A stretch of DNA of 8,580 bases. It comes from Bifidobacterium breve (GTDB lineage Bacteria > Actinomycetota > Actinomycetes > S36-B12). The notes under the pieces are model-generated. The model was not told where the DNA came from. It did not search any database and saw nothing but the letters and a program-made list of their open reading frames with translations. Position numbers and translations under genes: made by a program. The DNA is taken from positions 1 through 8,580 of the forward strand of contig CAMCYV010000053.1 of the NCBI GenBank assembly GCA_945885645.1, written 5' to 3'. Shown in pieces: positions 1 to 6,290 of the stretch (its first letter is position 1; each line of letters starts with the position of its first letter).

Positions 1-546
1 GCTAGTCGTCGTCTGATCTTTGCGATCATCCCCTCCACCCTGAAGGAAAGGGCCGGAAGTCGTTGGGTCGATACCACCCCCTCCAATGTCCAGTGGATCC
101 GCGCCCTGCATGCACTCCTGCCCGAGGCGAAATTCGTACACATGATGCGCGACGGACGTGATGTCGCGGTCTCGTTCGCAAGCAAGCAATTTGGGCCGGA
201 TGATCCACTCGAGGCGCTGGAGAAATGGGGGGAGCGAATGCTCCGCTCATTCGCGGAGGAGAGCGAGGTTCCCGCAGGCGTTGTGATCAGGGTCGACCTC
301 GCCGATTGGGTGGGCCCGGACGGCATCGACTCGCTCCGCTCAGTTTGTGACTTCCTCGGGGCAGACCGCGATGCGGGACTTGAGAACTGGTTCAGTGCGA
401 ATGTCACTTCCGATGCGATGCATGGCGGTCGTTGGCAGCGCGACCTCACCACTGAGAGTGCCGAGGCGCTGGAACGCCGCTACACAGACTGGTGCGAACT
501 GCTCACCGAGAGGTATCCGCAGTTTCCAATGCCCCGCGCCATGTGA
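1..546 (+). CDS. Sulfotransferase family protein (3' part, start outside window)
   Basis: The reading frame is open from base 1, so the N-terminus (including the usual 5'-PSB P-loop) lies upstream; 181 residues are present. It would transfer sulfate from PAPS to a carbohydrate or other acceptor. The visible part carries the landmarks of the Sulfotransfer_3-type fold: RWVDTTPSN at residues 21-29, the 3'-phosphate-binding segment FVHMMRDGRDVAVSF at 45-59 (Arg50 and Ser58 are the expected PAPS contacts), and GRWQRDLT at 143-150, a C-terminal signature of these enzymes. It ends in TGA and its last 44 bases overlap the 3' end of the convergent lyase gene. Next to a polysaccharide lyase and a nucleotide-sugar dehydrogenase, a surface glycan is the likely acceptor (inference); a small-molecule or protein acceptor cannot be excluded. 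The family call is fairly firm, the substrate unknown. Confidence 0.85.
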   Translation, partial: ASRRLIFAIIPSTLKERAGSRWVDTTPSNVQWIRALHALLPEAKFVHMMRDGRDVAVSFASKQFGPDDPLEALEKWGERMLRSFAEESEVPAGVVIRVDLADWVGPDGIDSLRSVCDFLGADRDAGLENWFSANVTSDAMHGGRWQRDLTTESAEALERRYTDWCELLTERYPQFPMPRAM

Positions 547-2086
547 GGTTGGCGACCATCCGCGTTGTCGAACCGCTGTCGGAGCATTGAACATCCCAGG
601 CGCGCTGGGGAGGTAGTTCCTTTCCTTGATACGACATCACCGCAATTGCCTTGGCGTCGATCTCGCGACCATCAGCCGTGCAGGCAACCTCAACAATCGC
701 CCCACCAGGTGTTGTCATCCGGCTCACTCTGCTACTACCCGCTTCACGCGATGGGCTCCACTCGGGAGCAAATTGCCAGTGCTGAATCCATTGTTGGTTG
801 ACGTCATCAGAGGTGGCAACATCTTGTATCCGTAGACGGTCCACGCCAAACACCACGGTGCGACTCTGTCGGACTTCTCCTTTGCTGACGAGTTCGTACG
901 CATTGGCCCCACGCTGGCGACCTTTCATCGGATCGTCATTGGATCGACCAACAGCTTCGAGCACCGAGTGAGCTGCTACACCTCGGCTCCAGGTGAGTGC
1001 CGTGGCATTCTTTTTGTCAGCAGTTCCGCGGTCAGAGAGAACGGGAGTGCCGCGCGTGAACCACGTAATCGATCCCTTGTCCACGTGTCCGTGCATTGCC
1101 CGCGGCGGTCCGAACCGCAGGGTGTAGTGCATACCCGACTTCGTGTCCGCCGCCCATCCCTCTTCCGGGCACCACAGACCCCCACCTGTGGACTGCTGGT
1201 TGCCTTTACTTCCGTCCCCGATTTCCTCGAGGACACCATCGGGTCGGACGAGAGCACTTCCGGCTTGGGCAACCATGTGATGCCTGGGTAGGTCAATCTC
1301 TTTTGCAAGTTTTTCCCATAGCCGCGCGTTGTAAAGGTGATAGGCGCTCGACTGCTCACGACTGATACCACAGTCTGAAAACACTTCGTTGTAGTCGCGC
1401 AGGATCCGCTGACGAGCCTTCGCGGCCCACTCGGGTCGCTCGAAAGTTGTGGCTGCTTCAAGAAGGACCAGATTCGACTGAGCCCCGTGATTGTGCGGCT
1501 TGTGCAATGGAAGGCCGCTGTAACGGCGGTCGTCGAGCAGTGCCGTTCCTAGGATGTCTGCGGTTGTGACGAAAATTGACGCGGGAGCGGCACGGTTCAG
1601 GCAGATCATGGTTTCCAATCGCCGCCGGATCTGCCCTTCCGTCCACCCCGAACTCTGGCTTTGAACTTTCGTTGCGGTCGGTCCCGGATCAGGGAACGTG
1701 CGTGCGACGAGCGAGACAATCGATGCCGCAGTTTCCGGTTGGCGCGAAGCTATGGGTATCAGCCACGCGAGCGAATGGAACCATAGTGAATCCTGTGCCG
1801 ATTCCGCCCGAAAAGTTCGAAGGCCGGAAGTTGTCAAAGGTACCCGTTGTGATCCCCAGTCGAGCCAGGTCATGGTCTCGGCCGGATTTCCGGTGAACTC
1901 GGCAGTCTTTTGTGATAGCCGTTCACAGACGCCCGCGGTTATCTTTTCCGTTGATGAGCCAACTGAGGCCAGTGTTGCCGATGAGGCAGGTCCGACAACT
2001 CCGCCAACAAATGAGCCGGCGGTAAGGATGACAGCCACTGCAGCGACGATGCCGAAATTGGGCCTGGTACACCCCCGACTTGACAT
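503..2086 (-). CDS. Exported heparinase II/III-like polysaccharide lyase
   Basis: A 527-residue protein predicted to cleave a uronic-acid-containing polysaccharide by beta-elimination outside the membrane. Residues 1-39 form a signal peptide or membrane anchor (basic start, then hydrophobic FGIVAAVAVILTAG). An alpha/alpha-toroid region follows, with HKPHNHG around 195-201 and SSAYHLYNARLW at 247-257, then a beta-sandwich opening at GPPRAMHGHVDKGS (326-339) and GVAAHSVLEAVG (369-380). Asn199, Tyr249 and His332/His334 are the likely catalytic residues by analogy with heparinase II and related lyases. The frame extends 72 codons further upstream, but that part is not protein-like and overlaps the divergent dehydrogenase gene. 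The ATG at 2086 puts the signal peptide at the N-terminus. No Shine-Dalgarno precedes it, and a GATAAT hexamer sits 6 nt before the ATG, which suggests a leaderless mRNA. Its role in trimming or releasing a self-made polymer, rather than feeding, is inferred from context. Confidence 0.85.
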   Translation of the reverse strand: MSSRGCTRPNFGIVAAVAVILTAGSFVGGVVGPASSATLASVGSSTEKITAGVCERLSQKTAEFTGNPAETMTWLDWGSQRVPLTTSGLRTFRAESAQDSLWFHSLAWLIPIASRQPETAASIVSLVARTFPDPGPTATKVQSQSSGWTEGQIRRRLETMICLNRAAPASIFVTTADILGTALLDDRRYSGLPLHKPHNHGAQSNLVLLEAATTFERPEWAAKARQRILRDYNEVFSDCGISREQSSAYHLYNARLWEKLAKEIDLPRHHMVAQAGSALVRPDGVLEEIGDGSKGNQQSTGGGLWCPEEGWAADTKSGMHYTLRFGPPRAMHGHVDKGSITWFTRGTPVLSDRGTADKKNATALTWSRGVAAHSVLEAVGRSNDDPMKGRQRGANAYELVSKGEVRQSRTVVFGVDRLRIQDVATSDDVNQQWIQHWQFAPEWSPSREAGSSRVSRMTTPGGAIVEVACTADGREIDAKAIAVMSYQGKELPPQRAWDVQCSDSGSTTRMVANLTWRGALETADTSR

Positions 2087-2104
2087 TGGTGCATTATCTA
2101 CTGC
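2087..2104. promoter_or_regulatory. Possible shared leaderless promoter between divergent genes
   Basis: Only 18 bp separate the ATG of the lyase (minus) from the ATG of the dehydrogenase (plus), and neither start has a purine-rich ribosome binding site. On the minus strand GATAAT (2098-2093, five of six matches to TATAAT) is followed by exactly six bases and then the ATG, the spacing expected when transcription starts at the A of the start codon. On the plus strand a weaker CATTAT (2092-2097) lies 7 nt before the ATG. No good -35 element was found for either. This is inference from spacing and motif. Confidence 0.35.
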
Positions 2105-3373
2105 ATGGGCGACCCTGTCGTAGCAGTGGTCGGCCTCGGTTACGTCGGTCTCCCGCTTGCGGCGAGAGCAGTTGAGGCCGGGCTTCGCGTGGTGGGTGTC
2201 GACATTGACGCCGACCGAGTTGTGGCACTTAACGACGGTCGCTCGCATATCGATGACCTCACTGACGCCAATGTCCGCGCAATGCTTGACCTCGGGTTTC
2301 ACGCCACGACGTCGGTGAGCCCTGAAGACGCTATCGATGTATTCGTCATCTGTGTTCCCACGCCGCTATTGCCCGGTGGCGGACCGGACCTGAGTGCCGT
2401 GTGGGCTGCAGGAGCTGACATCGCAAGATCTCTGCGGCCAGAGGCACTCGTCGTGCTGGAGTCGACCAGCTACCCAGGAACTACCGAGGAAGAGTTGAGA
2501 CCGATTCTTGAGTCCGGCGGCCTTGTCGCGGGTCTTGACTTTGCCCTCGCTTTTTCTCCCGAACGCATTGACCCCGGGCGGCAGACTCATGACTTCGCCT
2601 CGGTGCCCAAGGTGGTCGGTGGTCTCACGCCTGCGTGCCGCGATAGGGCGGCCGAGTTTTATGGCCGTTTGGTCACCACGGTGGTCACCACCCGTGGACT
2701 ACAAGAGGCCGAGATGGCCAAACTGATCGAGAACACTTATCGGCATGTCAACATCGCGCTCGTCAACGAGATGGCACGCTTTTGTCACTCCCTTGGGATC
2801 GACCTGTGGGATGCGATCGAAGCTGCCGCCACTAAGCCGTTCGGTTTCCAGCGTTTCGATCCCGGCCCCGGCGTTGGGGGTCACTGCATCCCAATCGACC
2901 CGAACTACCTCAGTCACTATGTAAAGGAGCAGACCGGTGAGACGTTCAGATTTGTCCACCTCGCGCAGGAGATCAATGCCGCCATGCCTGAGTTCGTCGT
3001 GGCGCGAGTACAGCAACTGTTGTCCGACCGAGGGATCGCATTGTCGGAGGCTCGGGTTCTGCTGATTGGGGTGACTTATAAAGCCGATGTCGCAGACGAT
3101 CGCGGTACTCCCGCTCTGCCAATCGCAACTTCCTTAGCGACTGCCGGCGCGCAGGTGCTGTTCCACGATCCCGTTCTCCCGAACTGGACCGCCGGTGATG
3201 TCCCGCTGGTGGCGGTGCAGTTGATCGACCATGCATTCGATGCTTGTGATGTCGCTGTGCTGCTGCAAGCACATCGAGTTCTTGACCTTGAGTTGATCGC
3301 CTCCTCTGTACCGGCCCTCTTAGACACTCGGGGAGTTGTGCCACGGGGCATCCCCGGGGTTGCGTATCTGTGA
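2105..3373 (+). CDS. Nucleotide-sugar 6-dehydrogenase (UDP-GlcNAc/UDP-ManNAc or UDP-glucose type)
   Basis: A cytoplasmic NAD-dependent enzyme of the UDP-glucose/GDP-mannose dehydrogenase family that oxidises C6 of a UDP-sugar twice to give a UDP-uronic acid. All family landmarks are present in 422 residues, a normal length: the Rossmann motif VVGLGYVGLPLA (8-19), VFVICVPTPL (79-88), LESTSYPGTTEEEL (118-131), FSPERIDPG (150-158, Glu153), EMAKLIENTYRHVNIALVNEMA (203-224, with Lys206 and Asn210), and GPGVGGHCIPIDPNYL (254-269) with catalytic Cys261. IGVTYKADVADDRGTPA (321-337) marks the C-terminal UDP-binding domain. The GGHCIPIDPNYL form resembles WbpA/WecC-like enzymes acting on N-acetylated sugars more than classic UDP-glucose dehydrogenase, but the substrate is not proven. 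In-frame codons upstream reach a stop at 2081, so ATG 2105 is the only ATG start. The product would supply acidic sugar for the polysaccharide that the neighbouring lyase and sulfotransferase act on. Confidence 0.92.
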   Translation: MGDPVVAVVGLGYVGLPLAARAVEAGLRVVGVDIDADRVVALNDGRSHIDDLTDANVRAMLDLGFHATTSVSPEDAIDVFVICVPTPLLPGGGPDLSAVWAAGADIARSLRPEALVVLESTSYPGTTEEELRPILESGGLVAGLDFALAFSPERIDPGRQTHDFASVPKVVGGLTPACRDRAAEFYGRLVTTVVTTRGLQEAEMAKLIENTYRHVNIALVNEMARFCHSLGIDLWDAIEAAATKPFGFQRFDPGPGVGGHCIPIDPNYLSHYVKEQTGETFRFVHLAQEINAAMPEFVVARVQQLLSDRGIALSEARVLLIGVTYKADVADDRGTPALPIATSLATAGAQVLFHDPVLPNWTAGDVPLVAVQLIDHAFDACDVAVLLQAHRVLDLELIASSVPALLDTRGVVPRGIPGVAYL

Positions 3374-3565
3374 AGGGCGACCTGCGTGCGTCTGAGCGCG
3401 CCGAAATACTGTCCCACTTACGGCATACACCAAGCTAAACGAGCACCTCGAAACAAGCGGCTGGATAGTTGCAGCCGAGGTCAACTTCATGGTGATTGAT
3501 ACCAAAGATCTCCCGCGATCGGTGTCGCGTTTTCCTTGCAAATTGATTCCCTCTCAAAAGACCTA
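3374..3565. other. Intergenic stretch with a coupled micro-ORF, possible gene remnant
   Basis: There is no convincing gene here. A GTG (3370-3372) overlaps the TGA stop of the dehydrogenase in a GTGA arrangement typical of translationally coupled genes, and opens a 22-codon frame ending in TAA at 3436-3438. In another frame, an open stretch runs from about 3434 (LNEHLETSGW...) to TAG at 3567-3569. The two could be pieces of one decayed downstream polysaccharide gene, but neither matches a family I recognise. The composition changes from GC-rich to more moderate around here. I see no terminator in it. Confidence 0.25.
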
Positions 3566-4042
3566 CTAGCCTGATTCGGCAATCCGTTTGATCGCGGCGA
3601 GCGTTTTCGGAATGCCAGCGAGTGCATGTTGTGTGCGATCCGCGATCTGGGCGGCTGCCTCATCCCCGTATTTTTCCTCAAACATTTCAACTCCTTCGGG
3701 GAGTATTTCCCACATCTCTGTTAGAACCGTCCCTGCATCAACGGCAGCAAGCGTGTATCCCCACCGTACAAATGTGCCACCGACCACCCAGGCAAACTCC
3801 CTACCAGGATCAGCGACTACCACCAGCGAACGGGTATCCCACGTTCGTTCCGGCAACACATTGTGTCCCGTGAACCATGCACCCACGGAACCGGCGCTCT
3901 CTTCGTCATCCCACCAGCAAGAAGTGCAGACCGGACTCCACTCACCCGTGCGTGTGATGTCAGAAACAATGTCGTAGAGATCCTGCGGTGACGCATTAAC
4001 CGTGACTGATTCCTGATACTTGTTGATGATTTTTTCGCTCAT
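3566..4042 (-). CDS. SRPBCC family protein (polyketide cyclase/START-like)
   Basis: A 158-residue protein, full length for a single SRPBCC (polyketide_cyc2-type) domain, a helix-grip fold that binds a hydrophobic ligand in a central cavity. Typical features are the start ESVTVNASPQDLYDIVSDITRTGEWSP (11-37), then GAWFTGHNVLPERTWDTRSLVVVADPGREFAWVVGG (54-89), VRWGYTL at 92-98, LTEMWEILPEG at 107-117, and the long C-terminal helix GIPKTLAAIKRIAES (143-157). It has no signal peptide and is likely cytosolic. The frame is open upstream for 141 further codons, but those read antisense through the TRIC gene; ATG 4042 begins the domain. No Shine-Dalgarno is visible upstream. It diverges from the TRIC gene with about 70 bp between. 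The ligand is unknown. Members include ligand-binding proteins as well as enzymes, so no reaction is claimed. Confidence 0.82.
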   Translation of the reverse strand: MSEKIINKYQESVTVNASPQDLYDIVSDITRTGEWSPVCTSCWWDDEESAGSVGAWFTGHNVLPERTWDTRSLVVVADPGREFAWVVGGTFVRWGYTLAAVDAGTVLTEMWEILPEGVEMFEEKYGDEAAAQIADRTQHALAGIPKTLAAIKRIAESG

Positions 4043-4112
4043 GGAACTATCTTGACAGACGGTTCGATGGTCAGGTGAGGCATCCGTGAATCCAGAGTGA
4101 GAGGCTTTGAGC

Positions 4113-4766
4113 GTGTTCGAACTCCCACTCCCACTTCTTGTCATGACCGTGGTTGGAATCGTGGCCTTCGCTGCCTCCGGTGCAATCGCAGGTGCGCGAG
4201 CCGGCATGGACTGGTTGGGCGTCTCGACACTGGCGGCCGTCACAGCAATTGGTGGCGGAACATTGCGCGACCTACTGATAGTCACAACCCCCGGTTGGTT
4301 GATAGATTTTTGGCCAACAGTGAGTTTGATCGCGATCACCGTTGTTGTGGTGTGGGTTGCGGTTCGGGTATTCCCCTGGCAACGCCACCGAACATGGATG
4401 AGCCGCTTCTTTGTCATCACCGATGCAATAGGCCTTGCCGCTTTCACGATTGTGGGAACCGACATTGCTCATGATGCAGGTTTTTCTGTCGGACCCGCTG
4501 TTGTCCTTGGCGTTATTAGTGGGGTCGGTGGCGGAATCATTAGAGATGTCCTCGCTGGGAAACGAATTTCCATTTTTGACGGAGAAGTTTATGCACTTGC
4601 TGCGATAGCCGGTTCCATTACATTCCTGCTCACCCAAAGTTTCGGTAATTGGGTGCCGTTCTTGGTTGGGGTGGCCGTTACCCTGACGGTTCGACTGGGC
4701 GCAGTTGCTGCTGGGTGGCAGGTTCCCACACTTCCCACACAGAAGCCAGACGCTTCGGGGGCCTGA
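4113..4766 (+). CDS. TRIC cation channel family / UPF0126 membrane protein
   Basis: An integral membrane protein built from two tandem UPF0126 repeats, each of about three helices, as in E. coli YicG and prokaryotic TRIC channels. Repeat 1 has VGIVAFAASGAIAGARAGMDWLG followed by GGGTLRD (47-53, counted from the GTG start). Repeat 2 has ITDAIGLAAFTIVGTDIAH followed by GGGIIRDVLAGKRISIF, with GGG at 139-141. The paired glycine-triplet-plus-RD motifs at equivalent positions are the best evidence. About seven hydrophobic segments cover most of the 217 residues. I chose GTG 4113 because GAGAGG (4099-4104) lies 8 nt before it; a TTG at 4107 in the same frame has only 2 nt spacing and would add two residues. 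The gene ends before a strong bidirectional terminator. Family members conduct monovalent cations or have been linked to glycine transport; the substrate here is unknown. Confidence 0.85.
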   Translation: MFELPLPLLVMTVVGIVAFAASGAIAGARAGMDWLGVSTLAAVTAIGGGTLRDLLIVTTPGWLIDFWPTVSLIAITVVVVWVAVRVFPWQRHRTWMSRFFVITDAIGLAAFTIVGTDIAHDAGFSVGPAVVLGVISGVGGGIIRDVLAGKRISIFDGEVYALAAIAGSITFLLTQSFGNWVPFLVGVAVTLTVRLGAVAAGWQVPTLPTQKPDASGA

Positions 4767-4833
4767 TTTTTCGGCGTCATCGCTTACAAAGATCCAACTC
4801 AAGTCATTGATGATTGAAATTCCTTGCCTGTTG

Positions 4834-4881
4834 ATAAAAACTTGAGCTCCCTCATTGCCGAGAGGGAACTCAAGTTTTTAT
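4834..4881. terminator. Bidirectional rho-independent terminator
   Basis: A hairpin of about 20 bp with one C-A mismatch: the left arm 4834-4853 (ATAAAAACTTGAGCTCCCTC) pairs with the right arm 4862-4881 around an 8-nt loop (ATTGCCGA). The A-tract on the left and T-tract on the right make it symmetrical, so it serves both the TRIC gene (plus) and the two-TM protein gene (minus), which converge on it. The TAA stop codon of the minus-strand gene (4880-4878) lies inside the right arm. Confidence 0.88.
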
Positions 4882-5444
4882 ACGGCAGGCTCGAAAATTG
4901 CTTCCTTCTCATCAGTTCTGCGCAAGTGTCTGAACCCAAGAACTGTCAGGATCAACATTACGAGTGCTAAGCCGAGTATCACCCAAGCAGCTAGGACAGC
5001 GATTGAGCCGATGGTGCCAAAGGCATACGCATTCAGCAGCATGCCGCGCAAACTTTCACCCATGAATGCGGTCATTCGCACGTCATATGAATTTGGTTCA
5101 TTCTGGTCGGCGGCTGGACCCGGTTTTCCATCTGCCAGCCATTGTCCACTGACCTCAGAGTATGAAAGTCCACCAGTCGTACCGGAGATATGTACGGCAA
5201 TCAAATCTGAATAGGCCTTGGCACTGTCACCATCGATAACGGCAACACCAGCCCACTGAGCAAGTTCAGGTGGCAGGCTTGACGGGTCTTCACCAAAGGA
5301 AATGTTTTGAACTTCGAGTTGTGCTTTCACACTGTCTTTAGCAAAGTTGCCGCCCCACATCAATAGCACTCCAACAACTACCAAGACAACAGTGACAACA
5401 AGCCCGGTCAAGGAAAGTATCTGGTCTAAACTTTTCCTTCGCAT
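4878..5444 (-). CDS. Two-TM membrane protein of unknown function
   Basis: A 188-residue protein I recognise only as similar to a conserved uncharacterised actinobacterial membrane-protein type. Basic MRRK leads into the first membrane helix (about 11-31). A polar extracytoplasmic segment of roughly 105 residues follows, with QNISFGEDPSSLPPEL (46-61), DGDSAKAYSDLIAVHISG (71-88) and SYSEVSGQWL (94-103). The conserved-looking GESLRGMLLNAYAFGTIGSIA (129-149) leads into the second hydrophobic segment (about 139-171), and a short charged tail (HLRRTDEKEA) closes it. The extracytoplasmic segment has no cysteine and no enzyme motif I know. The ATG at 5444 is well supported by GGAGGAG on the minus strand, 8 nt upstream. 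Its TAA lies inside the terminator shared with the TRIC gene. It diverges from the peroxiredoxin gene. The name states what can be seen; no function is assigned. Confidence 0.85.
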   Translation of the reverse strand: MRRKSLDQILSLTGLVVTVVLVVVGVLLMWGGNFAKDSVKAQLEVQNISFGEDPSSLPPELAQWAGVAVIDGDSAKAYSDLIAVHISGTTGGLSYSEVSGQWLADGKPGPAADQNEPNSYDVRMTAFMGESLRGMLLNAYAFGTIGSIAVLAAWVILGLALVMLILTVLGFRHLRRTDEKEAIFEPAV

Positions 5445-5486
5445 GAGGTCTGCTCCTCCCTCTTCAGCACCTTTTGTGGCGCGGCA

Positions 5487-5501
5487 ATAGCAAACTGCTA
5501 T
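5487..5501. promoter_or_regulatory. Perfect 6-bp dyad, possible operator
   Basis: ATAGCA-AAC-TGCTAT is a perfect inverted repeat with a 3-nt centre, 43 bp upstream of the two-TM protein start (minus strand) and in the divergent region shared with the peroxiredoxin gene. Its size and place fit a repressor or activator site, but no factor is identified. A 15-bp dyad can also occur by chance. Confidence 0.3.
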
Positions 5502-5570
5502 CGAGTGAAGCCTAAATTTGACAGTGGCGATTCCTAACCGCCAAAAGACCCCACTTTCAAGTCAAAGGTC

Positions 5571-5652
5571 CTGTCCTACACGATTGCATCATGAAGAACA
5601 TGCCGTATTTTTGGCTTCGACTCCGTGAACCGCGGGCGCCCGCGTAGGACAG
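5571..5652. repeat. Compound inverted repeat with inner palindrome
   Basis: CTGTCCTAC (5571-5579) and its exact complement GTAGGACAG (5644-5652) bracket 64 bp; with one mismatch the arms extend to 12 bp (CTGTCCTACACG against CGCGTAGGACAG). Overlapping the right arm is a perfect 14-bp palindrome, CGCGGGCGCCCGCG (5631-5644), so two alternative RNA hairpins compete for the same bases. An 18-codon frame (ATG 5591 to TAG 5647, starting MKNMPYFWLRLREP) fits between the arms but has no ribosome binding site. The whole lies 86 bp before the peroxiredoxin ATG. A leader/attenuator, a small RNA or a small mobile remnant are all possible. Confidence 0.45.
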
Positions 5653-5737
5653 CAGGAACCCCGGCGTCGTTAAAGAGGGATGAACGGTTTACTCTGACCC
5701 GAAATCGACGTTTAATCCCCTAGGAAAGGTTCTTCAC

Positions 5738-6220
5738 ATGAGTATTACAGTCGGTGACACACTGCCCGAGGTGGAACTTCGGATGATGGTCGATGGTGCT
5801 CCGGCTTCGGTGTCGAGTACCGAGATTCTCGGTTCCGGTCGGGTCGTTCTCTTCGCTGTACCGGGGGCTTTCACACCAGGGTGTTCCAAGGTTCACTTCC
5901 CCGGCTACGTCGAGTTGGCGGAAAGTATTTCTGCGGCCGGAGTCGATTCGATTGCCTGCATTTCAGTCAATGATGTCTTTGTGATGGACGCTTGGGGCCA
6001 GGCTCAAGGCGCAGGTGACATTGTGATGTTGGCCGATCCTGATGCAGACTTTGCCAAAGCGGTTGGTCTCGAAGTCGATGCAACGGGTTTTGGCCTTGGC
6101 ATTAGGTCCAAGCGATACGCCCTCGTTTTGCAAGATGGCGTAGTGGAGGCTTTCCTGCCTGAAGAAGATGGCTTCAGCGTGATGGCAAGTACCGCCGCTT
6201 GTGTTTTAGCCGGGCTGTAG
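5738..6220 (+). CDS. Prx5-type (type II) peroxiredoxin
   Basis: A 160-residue thiol peroxidase of the Prx5/PrxII group that reduces H2O2 and organic hydroperoxides in the cytoplasm. The active-site segment FAVPGAFTPGCSKVHFPGYV (39-58) carries peroxidatic Cys49 with Pro42 and Thr46. IACISVNDVFVMDAWG (72-87) is the second family signature, and GFGLGIRSKRYALV (117-130) supplies the conserved Arg. A second cysteine, Cys74, lies 25 residues after Cys49, the spacing of the intramolecular pair in plant PrxII proteins, so it may work as an atypical 2-Cys enzyme; a third, Cys155, lies near the C-terminus. Length and start are normal. AGGAAAGG (5722-5729) sits 8 nt before the ATG, a clear ribosome binding site. 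It seems to stand alone. NDVFVM replaces the more common NDPFVM or NDAFVM. The reductant (thioredoxin, glutaredoxin or mycoredoxin) is not shown by the sequence. Confidence 0.92.
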   Translation: MSITVGDTLPEVELRMMVDGAPASVSSTEILGSGRVVLFAVPGAFTPGCSKVHFPGYVELAESISAAGVDSIACISVNDVFVMDAWGQAQGAGDIVMLADPDADFAKAVGLEVDATGFGLGIRSKRYALVLQDGVVEAFLPEEDGFSVMASTAACVLAGL

Positions 6221-6290
6221 TTCATTCCCTCAACTCACACTGACTTCCCCTTGTGCAGTTCGTTCGCGCATCTCGCATATCTGCCCCGCA

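Noticed and set aside
976..1461. Frames opposite to or out of phase with the lyase (for example 976-1461 minus, 1698-2123 plus)
   Set aside because: They are long only because of GC-rich codon bias on the lyase gene. Their translations lack domains or hydrophobic patterns and they have no supporting start signals.
2080..2085. TTGACA as a -35 element for the dehydrogenase gene
   Set aside because: A -10 with proper spacing would fall over the ATG. No matching hexamer is present.
2087..2302. A 72-codon N-terminal extension of the lyase
   Set aside because: It overlaps the start of the dehydrogenase gene antisense, is not protein-like, and would bury the signal peptide inside the protein.
4043..4465. 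A 141-codon N-terminal extension of the SRPBCC protein
   Set aside because: It reads antisense to the TRIC gene and is a low-complexity Thr/Ala/Pro-rich shadow. The domain starts at the ATG at 4042.
5518..5523. TTGACA as a -35 element for the peroxiredoxin gene
   Set aside because: No -10-like hexamer lies 16-18 bp downstream, and the gene begins over 200 bp away.
5655..5689. GGAAC...GTT as a SigR/SigH-type oxidative-stress promoter before the peroxiredoxin
   Set aside because: The GTT candidates lie 9 and 27 bp from the GGAAC element, not the 16-18 bp required.
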